Numbered from the stretch's first letter, positions 50,318-58,805 are shown. The stretch is 64,000 bases of DNA from CAZEHS01 sp964424355 (GCA_964424355.1 CAYRIO010000003.1:62001-126000); one strand, 5' to 3'. A program made the numbers and translations. Notes: generated by a model not told the origin, from the letters alone.

Positions 50318-51010
50318 ATGAATAAAACCATCTTGATTGCAGATGATAACGAAGGCATCCGGGAGATTCTCACGGCTTACTGTGTAAAAGAAGGCTATAC
50401 CCCCATCCTCGCCAGAGACGGGAACGACGCCCTGGTAAAATTCACGGAGCACTCACCGGTCCTGCTGCTGTTGGATGTGCTGATGCCCTATAAGGACGGG
50501 TATGAAGTGTGCCGGGAAATCCGGAGAACCTCCAATGTGCCCATCATCATGATTACCGCTCGGGGGGAGGATGCCGACCGGATCATGGGACTGGATATCG
50601 GGGCCGATGATTATATCGTGAAGCCCTTCAGTCCGGGAGAAGTGATGGCGAGGATACGGGCTGTGCTGAGACGCCTGGATCTGGCAGAGGATGAGAAAAA
50701 CAAAGTGCTGAAACTGGCTGGCCTTGAAATAAACATATCCAACTATACGGTAATTCTGGCTGGACAGCCGGTCAATCTCACCAAACGTGAAATTGAGATT
50801 CTGTGGCTGATGGCATCGAATCCCAGCAAGGTGTTTTCCAGAGAAAATCTACTGAACAGCATCTGGGGCTATGACTATTTTGGGGATGCCCGCACGGTGG
50901 ATACCCACGTGAAACGGCTGCGGGCCAAACTGGCCCTGCCTGAAGACTCCCCCTGGGATATCAAAACCGTTTGGGGCGTGGGGTATCGGCTGGAGGTGAA
51001 GCATGTTTAG
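50318..51010 (+). CDS. OmpR/PhoB family response regulator
   Basis: A 230-residue regulator. Receiver ILIADDNEGI, phosphoacceptor in LLLLDVLMP (Asp52), TARGEDADRIMGLDIGADDYIVKPF; winged-helix domain with LTKREIEILWLMASNPSKVFSRENLLNSIWGYDY (split about 148-181) and RTVDTHVKRLRAKL. Its last 8 bases overlap the kinase gene. Start after AAGGGAGCGGGGGG. The two flanking genes with the shared promoter element are its likely targets. Confidence 0.93.
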   Translation: MNKTILIADDNEGIREILTAYCVKEGYTPILARDGNDALVKFTEHSPVLLLLDVLMPYKDGYEVCREIRRTSNVPIIMITARGEDADRIMGLDIGADDYIVKPFSPGEVMARIRAVLRRLDLAEDEKNKVLKLAGLEINISNYTVILAGQPVNLTKREIEILWLMASNPSKVFSRENLLNSIWGYDYFGDARTVDTHVKRLRAKLALPEDSPWDIKTVWGVGYRLEVKHV

Positions 51011-52787
51011 AAAAAAAATTGCCTTTCAGCTGACGGCAGGCTTTGTCATCATTGTCCTGATTTCCATGGCCACCGTGGGCGTGTTTTTTATGCAGATGTT
51101 CCGACAATACGCCTTTGACAGCCGGGAAAAGATGATGCTGGACCGGGGACACAGCATTGCGGGCATGATGGGGGAATCCGGTGCAGCCGGGGGCGGGATC
51201 CGGGGGATGGGGGGATTTGTGAGGTTCCTCAATACCATGACAGATTCGGATGTCTGGATTCTGGATTCTCAGGGAAAGCCTTGGGTTCTGAACGGTATGG
51301 GAATGGGGGCCGGCACTTCTCAAACCCCTGGCATGGGCACAGAGCCACTGCCGGTGGAGGCCGCTGAGATGGTCAACCAGGTTCTGGGCGGCAAGGACTC
51401 CGTCAGCGAGAGCTTCAGCAGTCTTTATAACGAAGCCACCCTCACGGTGGGAACACCGATCATGGATGGAAATCAGCAAGTGATAGGCATGGTACTGCTC
51501 CACGCCTCGGTCACCGGTATTACAGAAAGTATGGATAAGGCTTTTTCAATCCTCCTCATCAGCCTGGCCGCAGCCTTACTCGTGGCATCCGGGCTTGGGA
51601 TCACCTACTCCATGCGCTTCACAAAGCCTTTGAAGCAGATGAACCGCGTGGCCCTAGCCATGGCAGCGGGAAATTACGAAGCCCGGGCGCAAATCAATCG
51701 CCAGGATGAGTTGGGTCAGCTAGGAGGCTCCCTGGATTTATTGGCATCCGAGCTGGGTAAAACCATGGATCTCCTCTATCAGGAGAAGGGGAAGCTGGAG
51801 GATGTCATTGCCAGCATCTCGGAAGGCATCATCTCCTTTGATCCGGATTTAAAACCGCTGAACACGAATGCCAATCTGGGGGGTATCATGAACCTCGGAA
51901 GTACCTGCACCATGGACTCGGCGAAGTCAGCTTTCACGGAACTGGGACTGATCGGTGAACTTAAGTCAGTGATGCAGGAAAAAACAACGGCCCGGATACC
52001 GCGCTCATTTAAAGGGAAGCACCTCAAATTCACGCTGTCTCCCATTATCGACAACAAAGGGGATGTTACAGGGGTGGTGGCACTGGTGCAGGACGTCAGC
52101 GAAAGCGAGAAGCTGGAACAGCTGAGACGGGATTTTGTGGCCAATGTATCCCACGAATTCAGAACCCCCCTGACGGTGATCAAGGGATCTCTGGAAGCTC
52201 TGGCGGATGGAACGGTTTCCGAACCGGCAGATGTCATGCGCTATATCACTCGGCTTTTGGCCGAGACCCGAGGGCTGGAGCGACTGGTAGCAGACCTACT
52301 GGATCTTTCCCGGCTGCAGTCTGAAAGTATCAGCCTTCATTTGGAAGAGGTTCATCTGCCAAGTTTACTGACGGATACGGTGAAAGGGCTTCAAGAGCTG
52401 GCAGATAGAAAAGAAATCCGGATTCAGCTTGATCCCGGGCAGGATATCCCACCCATTCAAGGGGACTACGACCGGCTTCGGCAGCTGATGGTCATTTTTT
52501 TGGATAATGCCCTCAAGTATTCTCCGGCAGGGGGATTCGTCCGGATTTCAGTAGCCTTTCAGGATAGCGTGGTGGTCACCATTCAGGATAATGGAATTGG
52601 AATTGCGCCCGAGGAGCTGCCCTATATCTGGGACCGTTTCTACCAAAGCGATACATCCCGGGAAAGCAGCGGGACCGGTTTGGGGCTGGCCATTGCCAAA
52701 CGATTGATCGACCTGCACAGCGGCACGGTTATGGCAAGTAGTGAGTTGAATAAGGGGACTGTATTTATAATTGAGTTTCCGCTCTAA
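51003..52787 (+). CDS. Sensor histidine kinase with Met/Gly-rich sensor region, HAMP and PAS
   Basis: A 594-residue kinase: membrane helix (about 8-30), an extracytoplasmic region containing Met/Gly-rich stretches (GIRGMGGF, NGMGMGAGTSQTPGMGTE at about residues 60-115), second helix (about 178-200), HAMP, a PAS domain (about 265-370), phosphoacceptor His in VANVSHEFRTPLTVIKGS (about residue 385), and the ATPase domain with IFLDNALKYSPAG, DNGIGIAPEEL and GTGLGLAIAK. The Met-rich loop hints at soft-metal (copper or silver) sensing, which is inference. It overlaps the regulator gene by 8 bp. Confidence 0.92.
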   Translation: MFRKKIAFQLTAGFVIIVLISMATVGVFFMQMFRQYAFDSREKMMLDRGHSIAGMMGESGAAGGGIRGMGGFVRFLNTMTDSDVWILDSQGKPWVLNGMGMGAGTSQTPGMGTEPLPVEAAEMVNQVLGGKDSVSESFSSLYNEATLTVGTPIMDGNQQVIGMVLLHASVTGITESMDKAFSILLISLAAALLVASGLGITYSMRFTKPLKQMNRVALAMAAGNYEARAQINRQDELGQLGGSLDLLASELGKTMDLLYQEKGKLEDVIASISEGIISFDPDLKPLNTNANLGGIMNLGSTCTMDSAKSAFTELGLIGELKSVMQEKTTARIPRSFKGKHLKFTLSPIIDNKGDVTGVVALVQDVSESEKLEQLRRDFVANVSHEFRTPLTVIKGSLEALADGTVSEPADVMRYITRLLAETRGLERLVADLLDLSRLQSESISLHLEEVHLPSLLTDTVKGLQELADRKEIRIQLDPGQDIPPIQGDYDRLRQLMVIFLDNALKYSPAGGFVRISVAFQDSVVVTIQDNGIGIAPEELPYIWDRFYQSDTSRESSGTGLGLAIAKRLIDLHSGTVMASSELNKGTVFIIEFPL

Positions 52788-52791
52788 ACGG

Positions 52792-52834
52792 AAAAACAGC
52801 TGCACAAGCCGAATTAGGGCTGTGCAGCTGTTTT
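52792..52834. terminator. Bidirectional terminator after the two-component system
   Basis: Stem AAAACAGCTGCACA / TGTGCAGCTGTTTT with an internal GCC/GGC pair; A- and T-rich flanks make it work on both strands. Confidence 0.92.
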
Positions 52835-52849
52835 CATAATCTCCGGATC

Positions 52850-53227
52850 TTATTGAGTTACATTCCGGCCAAAGCCCATGCCGCCGTGGCTGCCATCTCT
52901 AAGCCCTAATCCCTGTCCCATTCCCATGCCGCCGCCAAAGCCTGCACCCATTTTTCTGCCAATCTGGGCTGAGCCGGTTCCGTCACAGACTGCCTGATTT
53001 GCTTTGATGGCTGCCAGGATTTCATCTGCCTTTGCCTGGGTCATTTGTCCATTTGCCACCCGCTGTTCAAGGATGGCTTCCTTGGTGCTCAGCATCTGGC
53101 TTTGAAAGGCTTCAAACTGCCCAGCTTCCTTAGCCTGAGTTTTCAAAGTATCGGCGTACACCGCCCCTGAAATGCTGAGAATCCCGATTACTGCCGCCAA
53201 GCTGACTGTCCTTTGTAGTTTGTTCAT
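52850..53227 (-). CDS. DUF2680-type secreted protein, Met/Gly-rich tail
   Basis: A 125-residue exported protein. The start is ATG 53227 with GAGGAG ten bases upstream; the GTG at 53236 is too close to that site. Signal peptide MNKLQRTVSLAAVIGILSIS...AVYA (cleavage near residue 26), then a helical part EAFQSQMLSTKEAILEQRVANGQ with the DEILAAIKANQA pattern of DUF2680, and a tail rich in Gly and Met (MGAGFGGGMGMGQGLGL). One cysteine is present. The promoter matches that of the 4Fe-4S protein gene. Function unknown; possibly metal handling or envelope stress. Confidence 0.82.
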   Translation of the reverse strand: MNKLQRTVSLAAVIGILSISGAVYADTLKTQAKEAGQFEAFQSQMLSTKEAILEQRVANGQMTQAKADEILAAIKANQAVCDGTGSAQIGRKMGAGFGGGMGMGQGLGLRDGSHGGMGFGRNVTQ

Positions 53228-53273
53228 CGATTCCACGCTCCTCTTTTGTAGTTGCTGTTGCTAATCCTGTACT

Positions 53274-53324
53274 CAGTATAGGGAAGAGATGTGGCAAAAG
53301 TTTGTCGTGAATGTGAAAGAACTG
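53274..53324 (-). promoter_or_regulatory. Shared promoter/operator element, copy 2
   Basis: 51 bp, 43 identical to 50174-50224, including GACAAA and the -10 TATACT (complement of 53275-53280), whose near edge is 48 bp before the DUF2680 start. An inverted repeat GAACTGTGACA / TGTCGCAGTTC (53319-53350) overlaps its upstream edge. Confidence 0.7.
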
Positions 53325-53564
53325 TGACAAGGCAGAGAAACCTGTGTCGCAGTTCTTCTAGGTAGCGTAAAAATTCTAGCACGTTTTTCATGAACCGTAT
53401 CCCGCCGATTCTGACGGTTCTAAGATCCTCGATTTTTTATTAGACAAGAGTAGAATCATCTGTTGGACTTCTTGGGATAAAACGTTGAAGTTGAGCCAGA
53501 TCTGTGGGCAATGTGTGAAAGCTTTGGATTAAATGTGAGGATCAAAGCGTGATTTTGACCATGC

Positions 53565-53631
53565 GTGCATATGCACACATTTTCTTGACTCTAAGAGTCG
53601 CCGGCTGTATGCTATAATCGAGCATATGCAC
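53565..53631. promoter_or_regulatory. Promoter of the DUF134 gene with two palindromic operators
   Basis: GTGCATATGCAC (53565-53576) and GAGCATATGCAC (53620-53631) flank TTGACT (53585-53590) and an extended -10 (TGCTATAAT, 53610-53618). The second palindrome sits on the transcription start. TTGACT to the alternative -10 TATGCT is 17 bp. Autoregulation by the DUF134 protein is the simplest reading. The rest of 53325-53564 shows no gene. Confidence 0.6.
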
Positions 53632-53649
53632 AGATGAAAGGAGATGCCC

Positions 53650-54078
53650 ATGCCACCACGAATAAAATGCAGACGGATTGGCTTCATGCCGGATAATCTG
53701 ATATTTGAACCGCTGAATCCGTCGGATGGTCTTGTAGAATTGTTAGAGGAAGAGCTAGAAGCGCTTCGCCTATCGGACCTGCAAGGACTTGATCAATCTG
53801 AAGCGGCGGAGGCCATGGGAATCTCCAGGGGAACATTTCAGCGAATCCTTGGAACATCCCGCGCAAAAGTATCGGATGCTCTTGTAAATGGCCGCACTAT
53901 CCGGTTATTAAGAGGCTCTCAATGCGAACGTGGTCGAGTGCAAGGATTTCGGGGTTGTGGGCGATGTCATCGGGGTGGGATGAATGTATCTGGAAATAGC
54001 AGTACGAAGACTCCCGCTTTAGCAGGTGTAGAAAACCCATCTGAAGCCAAGGAGCCCGTCATTAAAGAAAAGCGCTAG
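53650..54078 (+). CDS. DUF134 predicted DNA-binding protein
   Basis: A 142-residue protein starting at ATG 53650, six bases after AAAGGAG; the ATG at 53644 is too close. It has the family start PPRIKCRRIGFMPDNLIFEP (about residues 2-21) and a sigma-like HTH, LEALRLSDLQGLDQSEAAEAMGISRGTFQRIL (about 38-68). The C-terminal part contains a Cys-rich stretch (QCERGRVQGFRGCGRCHRGG). DUF134 regulators often lie next to NifX/NifB-type proteins, as here. The conserved cysteines suggest metal or Fe-S sensing, which is inference. Confidence 0.87.
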   Translation: MPPRIKCRRIGFMPDNLIFEPLNPSDGLVELLEEELEALRLSDLQGLDQSEAAEAMGISRGTFQRILGTSRAKVSDALVNGRTIRLLRGSQCERGRVQGFRGCGRCHRGGMNVSGNSSTKTPALAGVENPSEAKEPVIKEKR

Positions 54079-54193
54079 ATTTACTGAAAAATGATGAGGT
54101 GGCCTGTTCGTGGGGAATACTGATAAGATTGAAATGATAGCGTACCGAAATTCAAATGTTATTTTGATTTCCAATCCATGAGGAGGAGCAAAA

Positions 54194-54547
54194 ATGAAAA
54201 TCGCCTTACCAACACGCGAGGGAAAGATTGACAGTCATTTTGGCCATTGCGACTATTTTACAATCGTTGAGGTTGATGAGAATAAGGCAATTGTCTCAAC
54301 AACCGTACTGGAATCCCCCCAAGGGTGCGGCTGTAAATCCAATATTGCATCTGCATTGTCGCAGTTGGGCGTTGAATGGATGCTTGCGGGCAATATGGGA
54401 CAGGGGGCGGTCAATGTTTTGAGCGCTCAAAATATCAATGTGGTCAGAGGCTGTTCCGGCGACGTTGAAACGGTCGCTTTAGAATGGTTAAAGGGCAATG
54501 TCACAGATCATGTGGTTGCATGTGACCATCATGACTGTAATCACTGA
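54194..54547 (+). CDS. NifX/NifB-type iron-molybdenum cofactor-binding domain protein
   Basis: A 117-residue protein of the dinitrogenase iron-molybdenum cofactor-binding fold: MKIALPTREGKIDSHFGHCDYFTI at the N-terminus, GCGCKSNIASALSQLGVEWMLAGNMG (about residues 49-74) and a His/Cys-rich end (VACDHHDCNH). In organisms without nitrogenase, such proteins bind Fe-S or heterometal clusters or mature metalloproteins. No nif genes are present in the window. It lies 115 bp after the DUF134 gene. Start after GAGGAGGAGC. Confidence 0.87.
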   Translation: MKIALPTREGKIDSHFGHCDYFTIVEVDENKAIVSTTVLESPQGCGCKSNIASALSQLGVEWMLAGNMGQGAVNVLSAQNINVVRGCSGDVETVALEWLKGNVTDHVVACDHHDCNH

Positions 54548-54618
54548 TTTTTCAAATTGAACGGTGATTTCAGCCACGGAACCATGCCTGGCTGAATAGG
54601 ATATCTTATATGAAACCA

Positions 54619-54670
54619 GTAAACAGAGGGGCCGGCATAGCGTTTGATATGCTGGCCCCTCTGTTTACAA
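54619..54670 (+). terminator. Terminator after the NifX-type gene
   Basis: Long stem GTAAACAGAGGGGCC / GGCCCCTCTGTTTAC with an internal GCAT/ATGC extension. No long T-run, so efficiency is uncertain. Confidence 0.75.
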
Positions 54671-54779
54671 TGCATTTAAGTCTCACGGGAAAGGACGCTT
54701 AAGCGTTTATTCTGGGCGATAATGGGTAAGTAGCACATGACAACTATTTATCAAGGTGGACCGTAAAGGGGGGAACAGT

Positions 54780-56972
54780 ATGAAATTACGACTGAAAACA
54801 AAGTTGATTCTCATATTTGCAGCGATCATTATCCCCGGCACATTGGCAATATCTCTCTATATGACATCTGTTTTCAAAAGCCAGGTCATAACGGCAGCGC
54901 AGGAAAAATTACAGTCCGATATGGCCATGACCGAAGCGTTATTGGATGAAAAGTATCCGGGTGAATGGAGGCTTTCAGAGAATAAAATCTATAAGGGAAA
55001 CACCGTTATCAACGGGAATTTTGATGTCGTTGACCCGATTGGCAAGCTGACCGGTGACACGGTAACCGTTTTTCAAGGAGATACGCGAATTTCGACCAAT
55101 GTCATGACTGCTGATGCAAAGAGGGCTGTTGGAACCAAGGCCTCTGATGCGGTTATCCAGAAGGTGCTGAAGGAAAAGAGCACATACATTGGAAAGGCTG
55201 AAGTTGCAGGGGTTTTGAACCAGACCATCTATACCCCCATCAAGGATGCCCTAGGGACGGTCATCGGCATATTGTATGTTGGTGTCCCGAATACGCCTTA
55301 TGACAAAATGGCAGATGCTTTTAGAAACAAGACATACATATTTGGGGCAATTCAGATTATCATCGCCTTTATCATCGCATGGATTTTTTCAAACCGGCTT
55401 TCCAGAAACATCGGTGTTCTTAAACGCGCAGCTGAGCGGATTGCCGATGGGGATCTGTCAGAGAATTCAGTTGTCAGCAGTAAGGATGAAATCGAGGCCC
55501 TGAGCAACACCCTGAATAAAATGAGTGATAATTTGCGGGCTCTGGTAGCGGATGCGAACCATTTGGAAAAGGCCGCTATTGAAGGCAAGCTGAATGTCCG
55601 TGCTGATGCTGGCAAACATGGCGGGGATTACGCTAAAATCGTCGCCGGATTCAATGACTGTTTGGATGCTGTCATCGGGCCATTGAATATGGCAGCGGAG
55701 TACGTAGATCGTATATCCAAAGGCAATCTGCCGCCTCAAATCACCCAGGAATACAACGGGGATTACAACACCATTAAGAATAATCTGAACATCTGCATCG
55801 GCAATATCAATGCCCTGGTTGCGGATGCCAATATGCTGGCTCAGGCTGCGGTAGAAGGGGAACTGGATGCCCGGGCCGATGCCGGCCGACACAGCGGGGA
55901 TTACGAAAAAATCGTAAGCGGCATCAATGGCTGTCTTGATTCAGTCACCGAGCCGATTAAAGAAGCTGCGGCGGTTCTCTCTGAAATGAGCACCGGGAAC
56001 CTGCAGGTCCGGGTTGTCGGGAACTATAAGGGACATCATGCTGCAATCAAGAATGCCCTGAATGACACCCTCGCCTCCCTGAATGATGTTCTGGGCGATG
56101 CAGGCATTGCATCCGATCAAGTTGCTGAAGGTTCACGGCAGGTTTCAGAAGCCAGTCAGGCACTTTCACGGGGCGCGGCGCAACAGGCCAGTGCCGTTGT
56201 GGAGTTGACGACCTCTCTGGCGCAGATTGCGGCTCAAACAAAGCAGAATGCGCTTCATGCCAATCAGGCCAGTGAATTGGCCACAGAGGCAAGGCAGCAT
56301 GCAGATATGGGCAATCAGCACATGCAGTCCATGCTGAAATCCATGGCGGATATCAATGCTTCCTCCAACGGTATTTCCAAAATCATTAAGGTGATTGATG
56401 AAATCGCATTCCAAACCAATATCCTGGCCCTTAACGCAGCTGTTGAAGCGGCCAGAGCCGGTCAAAACGGCAAGGGCTTTGCGGTGGTTGCTGAGGAAGT
56501 CCGCAACCTGGCAGCCCGCAGCGCCGGTGCAGCAAAGGAAACCACAGAGATGATTGAGGGTTCTATGATGAAGGTGGCAGGGGGCACACGAATTGCCAAT
56601 GAAACCTCCATAGCCCTGCAAAGCATTGTTACGGGGATTGCAAAATCTGCGGATTTGGTAGGTGAAATCGCATCGGCCTCAAATGAGCAGGCCAACGCCA
56701 TCTTCCAGATCAATAAGGGTGTTGAGCAGGTATCCCAGGTGGTTCAGTTAAACTCCGCCACTGCCCAGCAAAGTGCCGCAGCCAGTGAGGAGCTGACCAG
56801 CCAGGCAGAGACCATGAAGGAAATGATGAGCCAATTCCAATTGACCCAGGGTTCAATGCCCGGGCAGCACCAACGGAGATCCTTGCACGGGCATCAAGCT
56901 GAGAGCGAATACGACATTGAATTGTCCCTGCTGGGAATTCCCGTACCGGAAGATGAATTCGGAAAGAATTAG
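54780..56972 (+). CDS. Methyl-accepting chemotaxis protein with single Cache domain and repeated HAMP modules
   Basis: A 730-residue chemoreceptor. The start is ATG 54780 after GGGGGGAACAGT; an upstream GTG at 54756 lacks a site. N-terminal helix (about 8-28), an extracytoplasmic Cache-type sensor (about 30-180), second helix (about 192-212), then HAMP plus further HAMP-like repeats with paired segments VADANHLEKAAIEGKLNVRAD and VADANMLAQAAVEGELDARAD (about residues 258 and 349), and a signalling domain with QTNILALNAAVEAARAGQ and GKGFAVVAEEVRNLAARS. The poly-HAMP neck is unusual but known in clostridial receptors. No terminal CheR pentapeptide. Ligand unknown. Confidence 0.93.
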   Translation: MKLRLKTKLILIFAAIIIPGTLAISLYMTSVFKSQVITAAQEKLQSDMAMTEALLDEKYPGEWRLSENKIYKGNTVINGNFDVVDPIGKLTGDTVTVFQGDTRISTNVMTADAKRAVGTKASDAVIQKVLKEKSTYIGKAEVAGVLNQTIYTPIKDALGTVIGILYVGVPNTPYDKMADAFRNKTYIFGAIQIIIAFIIAWIFSNRLSRNIGVLKRAAERIADGDLSENSVVSSKDEIEALSNTLNKMSDNLRALVADANHLEKAAIEGKLNVRADAGKHGGDYAKIVAGFNDCLDAVIGPLNMAAEYVDRISKGNLPPQITQEYNGDYNTIKNNLNICIGNINALVADANMLAQAAVEGELDARADAGRHSGDYEKIVSGINGCLDSVTEPIKEAAAVLSEMSTGNLQVRVVGNYKGHHAAIKNALNDTLASLNDVLGDAGIASDQVAEGSRQVSEASQALSRGAAQQASAVVELTTSLAQIAAQTKQNALHANQASELATEARQHADMGNQHMQSMLKSMADINASSNGISKIIKVIDEIAFQTNILALNAAVEAARAGQNGKGFAVVAEEVRNLAARSAGAAKETTEMIEGSMMKVAGGTRIANETSIALQSIVTGIAKSADLVGEIASASNEQANAIFQINKGVEQVSQVVQLNSATAQQSAAASEELTSQAETMKEMMSQFQLTQGSMPGQHQRRSLHGHQAESEYDIELSLLGIPVPEDEFGKN

Positions 56973-57038
56973 CCCTGAATCCTTACGGCTTTGTATCGGA
57001 TGCCTTTTTGGGATGAGAATCATTTGTTGTTAAAACCC

Positions 57039-57072
57039 AACGCCTTTCCAATGTATGGAGAGGCGTTTTTTT
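57039..57072 (+). terminator. Terminator after the chemoreceptor gene
   Basis: Stem AACGCCT..TCCA / TGGA..AGGCGTT with short loop and seven T. The stretch 57073-57376 holds no gene I can support and is AT-rich. Confidence 0.9.
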
Positions 57073-57376
57073 ATTGATCCTGAATTGAGCAATGTATTTT
57101 TGGGAGCATGGGTCATGGATTACGCGTATAAAAACTGAAAGCAAAAATAGATATATATGTAAAATAAAGAAAGCGGGAGCAGTTTCAGGCGGGAAACGGT
57201 GAATCTTGATTGATTGAAGACCAGCATTGTCGAAGTTGGGAAAACATTAAAAACAATTTTGTCGAAATTTGTCGTAAAACGTATAACTGGGTGTGTTGAA
57301 TCTTTCATCCCTATGAATTGCAGGCGTTATAGAGAATCCAACTTAATATTGCGCTTATAAGGTTTTGATGTTATTC

Positions 57377-57406
57377 TTGTAACAAATAGCCTTAAAGGCC
57401 TATAAT
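57377..57406 (+). promoter_or_regulatory. Promoter of the riboswitch-controlled gene
   Basis: TTGTAA (57377-57382), 18-base spacer containing the palindrome GCCTTAAAGGC, TATAAT (57401-57406), about 34 bp before the aptamer. Confidence 0.7.
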
Positions 57407-57439
57407 TGCTCAAGAGACTAAATATGGTAATTGCACGAT

Positions 57440-57566
57440 AAAGGTAAACCCGTCGAAAGGCGGGGACGCAAAACTACGGGTCTAAAGTCGCAAGGCTATG
57501 ACAGCCGGGTTGCCGAATGGATGAGGATATTCAACCGTTAGGCGTATGCTTGGCGGTTTTTTATTT
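57440..57566 (+). ncRNA. c-di-GMP-I (GEMM) riboswitch with intrinsic terminator
   Basis: The aptamer (about 57440-57515) shows the conserved elements in order: GGTAAACC, the GAAA tetraloop hairpin CGTCGAAAGGCG, GGGACGCAAA, the receptor helix ACGGGTCTAAAGTCGCAAGGCT, ATGACAGCC and the closing GGGTTGCC, with P1 pairing GGTAA to TTGCC. A terminator follows: stem 57533-57543 with 57548-57558, GTAT loop, then TTTTTT. A competing antiterminator can form between GGTT/GAAT (57508-57518, three-base bulge) and ATTCAACC (57529-57536), using the P1 3' strand. Ligand binding would then favour termination (OFF), which is inference. The MORN gene starts 94 bp downstream. Confidence 0.93.
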
Positions 57567-57659
57567 TAAAATGCTCACGATACCCATGTTGGATCTGAGG
57601 CGCAGTAGTGCCTCTTATGCAAAAATAAATCAAAGAACAGTAAATGGAGGCTTTTAACG

Positions 57660-58805
57660 ATGAAGAAATCAGGATTATTGGTATTGGCGGTTTTAACTCT
57701 CAGCATGATCGGGGTCCCTGCGTTTGGCGAGAGCCCAATCAAAGTGACCGTGAATGGGTCGAATCTGGAAATGAAGGAATCGCCGGTCATCATGAATGGG
57801 AGAACGCTGGTCCCCCTACGCGCCATATTCGAAGCATTGGGTGTTACCCCGGTCTGGGACAACAACACAAAAACAGTCACTGCGAAGACTGCAACGATTG
57901 ATATGAGCCTGACCATCGGCAGTGCGGCGGCTAAGGTCAATAACAATCCTGTTCAGCTGGAAGTGCCTGGCACACTTGTAAACGGCAGCACCATGGTACC
58001 GGCACGCTTCATTGCCGAGACATTTGGGGCGGCTGTCAGCTGGGAAGCGGAAACAAAGACTGTGGTAATCAAGAAAACAGCTGATGCTGCAGTAGTTGCA
58101 ACTGATGCTGCACAAGGAACCCTTACATACGAAGACGGCAGTACTTATGTGGGGGGCGTTAAAGATGGGAAAGCTGAGGGCAAAGGCACCGTGACAGCTA
58201 AAGATGGATTCACCTTAGTCGGAGATTTTAAAAACGGTCAAGCGAACGGCCAAGGGGTGGTGACCCTTTCAGATGGCACGAAGTATGTCGGCGGTTTTAA
58301 AGATGACCTGTTCAGTGGACAAGGGACTTTTTCATACCCTGATGGCTCGAAATATGTAGGAAATTGGGAAGAGGGTGAACGGAATGGTCAAGGGACTTCT
58401 ACAGATTCTGATGGTTCGACATATGTAGGGAATTGGAAAAATAGCAAGTATAATGGCAAAGGCACTTATACATATGCTGATGGCCTGACGTTCGTAGGAA
58501 ATTGGGAAAACGGTATGATGAATGGCCAAGGCACGTCCATGAAAAATGGTGTAGGATATACGGGTAATTGGAAAGACGATCAAATGAACGGTCAAGGGAC
58601 TTATACATATGATGATGGCTCGACATATGTAGGGAATTGGAAAGAGAGTAAGAAGAATGGCCAAGGCACTTATAATTGGGCGGATGGGACAAAATACATC
58701 GGTGAATGGAAAAATGATGTACAGGATGGCCAAGGCAAGCAGATCGAGGCGGATGGATCATCCGTTACAGGAACTTGGTCTAAAGGAGAATTCGTTGCAG
58801 AATAA
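57660..58805 (+). CDS. Secreted protein with copper-amine-oxidase N-terminal-type domain and about ten MORN repeats
   Basis: A 381-residue exported protein. Signal peptide MKKSGLLVLAVLTLSMIG...AFGE, then a copper-amine-oxidase-N-like domain (about residues 28-140, with NGRTLVPLRAIFEALGVTPVWD and NGSTMVPARFIAETFGAAVSWE). Residues about 155-375 are roughly ten MORN units of 22-23 residues (GTYTYDDGSTYVGNWKESKKNGQ-like, best at about 310-332). The first domain is common in clostridial cell-surface proteins; MORN repeats often mediate membrane or protein contact. It is preceded by the c-di-GMP riboswitch, so it probably has a surface/biofilm or motility-switch role. Start after GGAGGCTTTTAACG. 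Confidence 0.9.
   Translation: MKKSGLLVLAVLTLSMIGVPAFGESPIKVTVNGSNLEMKESPVIMNGRTLVPLRAIFEALGVTPVWDNNTKTVTAKTATIDMSLTIGSAAAKVNNNPVQLEVPGTLVNGSTMVPARFIAETFGAAVSWEAETKTVVIKKTADAAVVATDAAQGTLTYEDGSTYVGGVKDGKAEGKGTVTAKDGFTLVGDFKNGQANGQGVVTLSDGTKYVGGFKDDLFSGQGTFSYPDGSKYVGNWEEGERNGQGTSTDSDGSTYVGNWKNSKYNGKGTYTYADGLTFVGNWENGMMNGQGTSMKNGVGYTGNWKDDQMNGQGTYTYDDGSTYVGNWKESKKNGQGTYNWADGTKYIGEWKNDVQDGQGKQIEADGSSVTGTWSKGEFVAE

Noticed and set aside
54690..54779. Sigma-28-type promoter before the chemoreceptor
   Set aside because: GCGATAAT resembles the -10, but the TTAA upstream is at 13 bp instead of about 15; too weak to call.
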